DNA from: Brevibacillus reuszeri
GTDB taxonomy: Bacteria; Bacillota; Bacilli; Brevibacillales; Brevibacillaceae
NCBI RefSeq assembly: GCF_001187725.1
Contig: NZ_LGIQ01000009.1
Span: forward strand, 1,921,493 to 1,985,492
DNA: 64,000 bases
Reading direction: 5' to 3'
This document shows, one piece after another, positions 60,342 to 64,000 of this stretch. Under the pieces are notes generated by a model that saw nothing but the letters and a program-made list of their open reading frames with translations, did no database searches and was not told where the DNA came from. Each line of letters begins with the position of its first letter. Positions within the stretch are counted from its first letter, which is position 1. Both the position numbers and the translations under genes were made by a program.

Positions 60342-60965
60342 ATGGATCCGAATGTCATTTCGAAAAAGGAGCTGCTGGAGCTCACGGGGATTTCTTACGG
60401 TCAGCTGTATCGTTGGAAAAGGAAAAACTTGATCCCTGAGGACTGGTTTATTCGCCGGGCAACCTTCACCGGTCAGGAAACCTTTTTCCCCAGAGAGCAA
60501 ATCCTGGACCGGATCGACAAGATCATCAACATGAAGGATGACTTATCGCTGGATGAGCTGGCGGACGTGTTTTCTCCCAATCTGGCTGGCACCAAGCTTA
60601 CTTTTGTAGAATTATTGGAACGTAACATTGTTTCAAAAACTTCGTTGGAGCTGTTCGTTCACCAGCAAGGGGAGTCAGAGACATACACTTTCCAACAAAT
60701 CTTGTACGCTTATGTTCTTGAGCGCTTGCTGGTGACCGGAGAGATGAGCTTGGACGAGGGCGCGGGATTGCTGAAAGCCTTGGTCAGCCATTATCCCAAG
60801 CTTGAGGGAAAACCGTGCGAGCTCATTTTTGTGCGAAAAATGGGGATTTCTAGTTTTATACTCGTGTCCAGCTCGACTGAGCTGTATTTCGACAGCGGTG
60901 TAAAAGTAGTGAAGCGGCTGAACCTAGCCGGATGTATAGAAGAGCTGAAAGCAAAAATTTCGTAG
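60342..60965 (+). CDS. yhbD: YhbD family protein (DUF4004), MerR-like
   Basis: A 207-residue protein. The N-terminal 'ISKKELLELTGISYGQLYRW' followed by 'KRKNLIPEDWFIRRATFTGQ' is a MerR-like helix-turn-helix, as in B. subtilis YhbD. The C-terminal half has a helical bundle and a YhbD-specific region ('EGKPCELIFVRKMGISSFIL'). In B. subtilis yhbD is operonic with the bactofilins yhbE-yhbF. Here a bactofilin follows after 20 bases. GGAGG precedes ATG 60342. Confidence 0.88.
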   Translation: MDPNVISKKELLELTGISYGQLYRWKRKNLIPEDWFIRRATFTGQETFFPREQILDRIDKIINMKDDLSLDELADVFSPNLAGTKLTFVELLERNIVSKTSLELFVHQQGESETYTFQQILYAYVLERLLVTGEMSLDEGAGLLKALVSHYPKLEGKPCELIFVRKMGISSFILVSSSTELYFDSGVKVVKRLNLAGCIEELKAKIS

Positions 60966-60985
60966 GTATAAAGGAGGCATGATTT

Positions 60986-61708
60986 ATGCAACAGGAAAAT
61001 CGACCTGATCTGATCATACAAGGCTCCACTAACACTTCAGGAGGCGTATACAACCTGGTCAATGTGCAAGGCTTCGGCAAGATCACGGGTAATGTGGAAT
61101 GCAGGGAGCTGCGCTGCGCAGGACATGTCACGATTTCTGGCGATGTGCTCTCCTCATTTGGGAAAGTGGAAGGCAATGCTTCGATTAGCGGCAAGGTAGA
61201 GATGGACACGCTCGAGGTCTACGGTCAGGTAGATATCAATGGTGATGTCGATTTTACGAAGCTGCGAGTAGATGGCAGTGCCAAGGTACACGGAAGCTTG
61301 ACTGGTGAAGAAATCAAGGTGCGCGGGTTTTTAAAAACCACTGGAGATTGCGAAGCAGAAGTGTTTGTGGGCAAAGGTGCTTTCTCTGTCGGAGGGCTTT
61401 TGAATGCAGGACGCATTGAAGTGCATTTGCATGGAGGCTGTGAAGCAAGAGAAATAGGCGGAGAGCATATCGAGGTACGCAAAGCTGGGAGCAGTACACT
61501 CAATAAGCTGCTGAAGCACATTTTTAATAATACCCTTTCGGTAGATACGGTCGAAGGGGATGAAATCTATCTGGAATATACACGAGCCAAGGTTGTTCGC
61601 GGTAACAACATCGTCATCGGTCCTGGCTGCGAGATTGATCTGGTCGAGTATGCAACAGATCTCCGTTACGATCCGTCCTCCCAGATTAAAGAACAAATGC
61701 GCAGATAG
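60986..61708 (+). CDS. Bactofilin-like polymer-forming protein (YhbE type)
   Basis: A 240-residue protein of short parallel beta-helix repeats: 'GKITGNVECRELRCAGHVTI', 'GKVEGNASISGKVEMDTLEV', 'GQVDINGDVDFTKLRVDGSA'. Gly and Val recur every six residues, as in bactofilins. It lacks membrane segments and probably forms cytoskeletal filaments (B. subtilis YhbE/YhbF affect flagella). Only one bactofilin is present instead of the yhbE-yhbF pair. AAAGGAGG before the ATG. Confidence 0.9.
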   Translation: MQQENRPDLIIQGSTNTSGGVYNLVNVQGFGKITGNVECRELRCAGHVTISGDVLSSFGKVEGNASISGKVEMDTLEVYGQVDINGDVDFTKLRVDGSAKVHGSLTGEEIKVRGFLKTTGDCEAEVFVGKGAFSVGGLLNAGRIEVHLHGGCEAREIGGEHIEVRKAGSSTLNKLLKHIFNNTLSVDTVEGDEIYLEYTRAKVVRGNNIVIGPGCEIDLVEYATDLRYDPSSQIKEQMRR

Positions 61709-61725
61709 TGACGCTGAGTTGAAAG

Positions 61726-61756
61726 AGCCTGAGAATATATGTTCAGGCTTTTTTTC
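61726..61756 (+). terminator. Rho-independent terminator
   Basis: AGCCTGA pairs with TCAGGCT and T7 follows, ending the yhbD-bactofilin operon. Confidence 0.88.
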
Positions 61757-61798
61757 TTTGGGCGAAAATGAGCCCGAAAAAATATTTGGGTTGGAAGC

Positions 61799-61838
61799 GC
61801 ATGCAAGTATTTACATGCATGCGTGAGCGATATATAAT
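61799..61838 (+). promoter_or_regulatory. TetR operator over the efflux-operon promoter
   Basis: Halves GCATGCAAGTA (61799-61809) and TACATGCATGC (61812-61822) form an 11-2-11 palindrome with one mismatch. It covers TTTACA (61810-61815); TATAAT (61833-61838) follows after 17 bases. Binding by the downstream TetR protein would block the promoter. Confidence 0.8.
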
Positions 61839-61868
61839 GGCGTTGGAAAATATTGAAATGACAGTAAC

Positions 61869-61879
61869 TACTTGCATGC
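61869..61879. promoter_or_regulatory. Second TetR half-operator
   Basis: TACTTGCATGC is the exact reverse complement of the left half of the main operator, 47 bases beyond it and just before the ribosome site. Confidence 0.55.
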
Positions 61880-61893
61880 ATAGGAGGTGCGTC

Positions 61894-62517
61894 ATGGAAC
61901 ACCCACCGATCGATCCGTCACTGGGGGGAAAGGCAGAAGAACAGGAGACGCGAGAACGAATCTTGTCAGCCGCGCGGCAATTAATGGCGCAAAAAGGATA
62001 CAAGGGAGCAACCACGCGTAAAATATCGGAGCTCGCAGGGGTCAATGAAGTAACGATTTTTCGCCATTTCAAAACCAAGGTTGCGATTCTGGAGGAGCTG
62101 TTAAAGGATATCCTTGATGTACGGCAGCAGCTGGAGCAAGGAATTCAGGGCGAGTATGCAGATATCAAGCAATTGCTAGTAAATTATGCGAGAACCTATT
62201 TCAATTTGCTGGTGGAGCGAAAGGAAATTTTGATGATCTGCATGATTGAAGCGGATAATCAACCAGAGGTCGTCAAGCTATTTAGCAGTCTTCCGGTAAC
62301 AGCTGTTGATGTCTTGTGCAACAAGCTAAAGGAATTCGAAGAACAAGGGCATTTGCCAAAGGGTGATCCTTGTACGGCTGCCCTGATGTTTATTTCCACC
62401 TTCTTCTACGCGTTTATGGCCAAATACCGGGTAAATGTTGATTTGGACATCGAAGAGGAAAAGCTGTTCGAGAACGCTTCAGACATTTTATTGCAAGGAA
62501 TCAACTGCAAGAAATAA
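61894..62517 (+). CDS. TetR/AcrR-family repressor of the efflux operon
   Basis: A 207-residue TetR regulator. The DNA-binding head reads 'RERILSAARQLMAQKGYKGA' then 'TTRKISELAGVNEVTIFRHF', with the ligand-binding helical body after it. ATG 61894 follows TAGGAGG; an upstream in-frame ATG would have no site. It is the first gene of tetR-MFP-RND; autorepression through the palindrome at 61799-61822 is likely, with the effluxed compound as inducer. Confidence 0.94.
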   Translation: MEHPPIDPSLGGKAEEQETRERILSAARQLMAQKGYKGATTRKISELAGVNEVTIFRHFKTKVAILEELLKDILDVRQQLEQGIQGEYADIKQLLVNYARTYFNLLVERKEILMICMIEADNQPEVVKLFSSLPVTAVDVLCNKLKEFEEQGHLPKGDPCTAALMFISTFFYAFMAKYRVNVDLDIEEEKLFENASDILLQGINCKK

Positions 62518-62550
62518 CAAAACAGATGATACATAGGAGCGGGGGAAGTC

Positions 62551-63783
62551 ATGAAAAGAAAATGGCTTGTTTCTGTAATGATGCTTGGGATCGTGACGAC
62601 TACAGCTTGCAGTGGACAACAGCCCGCAGCTGCACCGGTAAAGGAAGTAAAGCACGTAGTGATGGACGCTGTGAAAAAGGAGCAGGCAACGACTGTTTCG
62701 GAGCTTTCCGGTACACTGGCACCTTTGGAAGAGGCGATGGTGTCTTTTGAAGTAGGTGGACGGATTGTAGAGCTGAATCGAAACGAAGGGGATACGGTCA
62801 AGGCAGGCGATGTACTTGCCAAGGTCAATGCGCAGGACTATTCCCTCCAGGTAGCCTCGTCCAGTGCTGCTGTACAGCAGAGCGCAGCCAATCTGAGCAA
62901 GGTAAACAACGGAGCTCGGGAGCAGGAAATTACACAGGCTCGATTGCTGGTGGAAAAAGCGACGATTGGCTATCAGAAAATGCAGGATGATTTCAAGCGC
63001 ATTGAACAGCTTTATAAAGAAAAGGCGATTTCCAAAAGTGATTTCGACAGCGCTCAGAATGGCTTGACCTTATCGCAAAAGGACTTGGAAAATGCTCAGC
63101 AGGCTTACTCACTCGTGACGCAGGGAGCACGTGCCGAAGACAAGGATTTGAGCCGCGCTACTTACAATCAGGCGGTGATTGCACAAGAAGTGGCAGCCAG
63201 CTCCTTGGCCAAAACACAGCTGCGCTCCCCGATTAACGGTACGATTATTTCCAAGCTTTCCTCGACTGGCTCACTGGTCGGCTCAGGAACACCTGTTTAT
63301 CAGGTAGGCAACATCGATACGCTAAAAGTCGTACTGCCAGTGCCAGACCGCGAAATCTCCATGTGGAAAGAGGGAGAGGTCGTCTCTCTTGATCTTTATG
63401 GGCAAAAACGAGAAGGCAAGGTAACGAAAATCTTTCCTGCCACGAATCAAAGCACCGGAACGATTGGTGTGGAGGTGCAGATTGCAAACGCCAAGCATGA
63501 CTGGTATGCCGGTCAGGTAGTAAAAGCGACCAAGACGATTCAGGGACAGGTCGGCATCTATGCACCTGTAGAGGCTGTCATCAGCAGAGGAAATAACGAT
63601 GCACATGTCTTTATCAATCAGGATGGCAAGGCGGTCAAAACCAGTGTAGAGATTGGTCAGATTACAAACGACAAGCTGGAGATTAAAAGTGGCTTGAAAG
63701 AGGGGGACCAACTGATCGTCAAGGGTGTTGACCGTTTGTTTGACGGCGACCCAATCGAGACGGCAGGAGGTACACAACCGTGA
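62551..63783 (+). CDS. RND efflux membrane-fusion lipoprotein
   Basis: A 410-residue HlyD/AcrA-type adaptor. Signal peptide with lipobox TTAC (Cys about residue 20). Lipoyl halves are 'VSFEVGGRIVELNRNEGDTV' and 'AKTQLRSPINGTIISKLSST', flanking a coiled coil (about 115-205). A beta-barrel and membrane-proximal domain follow ('GIYAPVEAVISRGNNDAHVF'). It stabilises the RND pump whose start overlaps its stop by four bases. Confidence 0.94.
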   Translation: MKRKWLVSVMMLGIVTTTACSGQQPAAAPVKEVKHVVMDAVKKEQATTVSELSGTLAPLEEAMVSFEVGGRIVELNRNEGDTVKAGDVLAKVNAQDYSLQVASSSAAVQQSAANLSKVNNGAREQEITQARLLVEKATIGYQKMQDDFKRIEQLYKEKAISKSDFDSAQNGLTLSQKDLENAQQAYSLVTQGARAEDKDLSRATYNQAVIAQEVAASSLAKTQLRSPINGTIISKLSSTGSLVGSGTPVYQVGNIDTLKVVLPVPDREISMWKEGEVVSLDLYGQKREGKVTKIFPATNQSTGTIGVEVQIANAKHDWYAGQVVKATKTIQGQVGIYAPVEAVISRGNNDAHVFINQDGKAVKTSVEIGQITNDKLEIKSGLKEGDQLIVKGVDRLFDGDPIETAGGTQP

Positions 63784-64000
63784 TCGAGTATATCGTCCGC
63801 AAGCGCAAGATTACCCTGCTGTTTTTCACAATGGTTGTGCTTGTCGGTTTTATGAGCTTTTTCCAGCTGCCGAAGCAAGAGTCACCCGATATTATTGTCA
63901 ATATGGCGATCGTTACGACCATTTACCCTGGGGCTTCTCCGGAAAAGGTAGAGCAGACAGTAACGAAAAAGCTGGAAGAAAAAATAAACGAGCTGCAAGG
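63780..64000 (+). CDS. RND-family efflux permease (AcrB type), N-terminus only
   Basis: The first 73 codons are in the window. GTG 63780 overlaps the adaptor stop (GTGA). The N-terminal helix 'KRKITLLFFTMVVLVGFMSF' is followed by 'LPKQESPDIIVNMAIVTTIY' and 'PGASPEKVEQTVTKKLEEKI', the standard RND opening. The pump expels hydrophobic drugs, lipids or solvents using the proton gradient. It runs off the right end. Confidence 0.94.
   Translation, partial: MIEYIVRKRKITLLFFTMVVLVGFMSFFQLPKQESPDIIVNMAIVTTIYPGASPEKVEQTVTKKLEEKINELQ

Noticed and set aside
1..64000. CRISPR arrays, transposases, prophage genes
   Set aside because: No regularly spaced repeats, no DDE or tyrosine/serine recombinase motifs and no phage structural proteins were seen.

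Overview
The window looks like chromosome of a moderate-GC, spore-forming Firmicute of the Paenibacillaceae. Brevibacillus is my best guess, from protein character only: purine, S-box and c-di-GMP-I riboswitches, AGGAGG ribosome sites with frequent TTG/GTG starts, GlpP antitermination, YhcN-type spore lipoprotein, SLH surface protein, yhbD-yhbE pair, and GlnRS. No search was run. Most of the window is ordinary vertically inherited sequence; about 24.4-26.6 kb is clearly more AT-rich.

Layout. 0-2 kb: start of an alanine-racemase-fold gene (minus), then a guanine-type purine riboswitch and a COG2509-type flavoprotein. 2-5 kb: MarR regulator, RsiV-like DUF3298 protein, chemoreceptor. 5.1-11.5 kb: S-box riboswitch followed by a BMP-type nucleoside ABC importer (lipoprotein, ATPase, two permeases), a sulfite-oxidase-fold molybdoprotein and a nucleoside phosphorylase. 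11.6-13.7 kb: SulP anion transporter plus ArsR regulator. 13.9-20.3 kb: GlpP with its own terminator leader, HAD phosphatase, ugpC-A-E-B importer and glycerophosphodiesterase, a self-contained glycerophosphodiester uptake and breakdown operon. 20.3-24.4 kb: chemoreceptor and a secreted gamma-glutamyltranspeptidase-family protein behind a c-di-GMP-I riboswitch. 24.4-27.3 kb: AT-rich patch with a secreted S1 protease gene broken by one in-frame stop, a small membrane protein and a 5'-truncated metallo-beta-lactamase-fold remnant.

27.4-35.6 kb: SET-domain protein, GlnRS, APC permease, a roughly 210-nt palindromic element, and a complete ECF transporter operon (S, A, A', T) with an alpha/beta hydrolase. 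35.7-41.9 kb: His-rich YhcN-type lipoprotein, Tat-exported gluconate-dehydrogenase subunit 3 with a GMC oxidoreductase, then a gamma-lyase-type PLP enzyme behind a near-perfect sigma-54 promoter with its probable activator immediately downstream. 42-54 kb: Fur-type heme monooxygenase, DNA repair (ung, fpg-type), thiamine pyrophosphokinase, ferredoxin, acetyltransferases, rRNA methyltransferase, SLH-DUF4855 surface protein, DUF1643, MFS transporter. 54.5-56.8 kb: divergent selD and mnmH (2-selenouridine pathway). 56.8-64 kb: M29 aminopeptidase, luciferase-like oxidoreductase, RluA-type synthase, yhbD-bactofilin pair, and a TetR-MFP-RND efflux operon that runs off the window end.

Non-coding content is rich: three riboswitches, a GlpP-type leader, a sigma-54 promoter with an upstream palindrome, Fur-, ArsR-, MerR- and TetR-type operators, two dispersed intergenic repeat families, and two long unassigned structured segments (31378-31585 and 54369-54496). 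No tRNA, rRNA, CRISPR array, transposase or phage gene was found.
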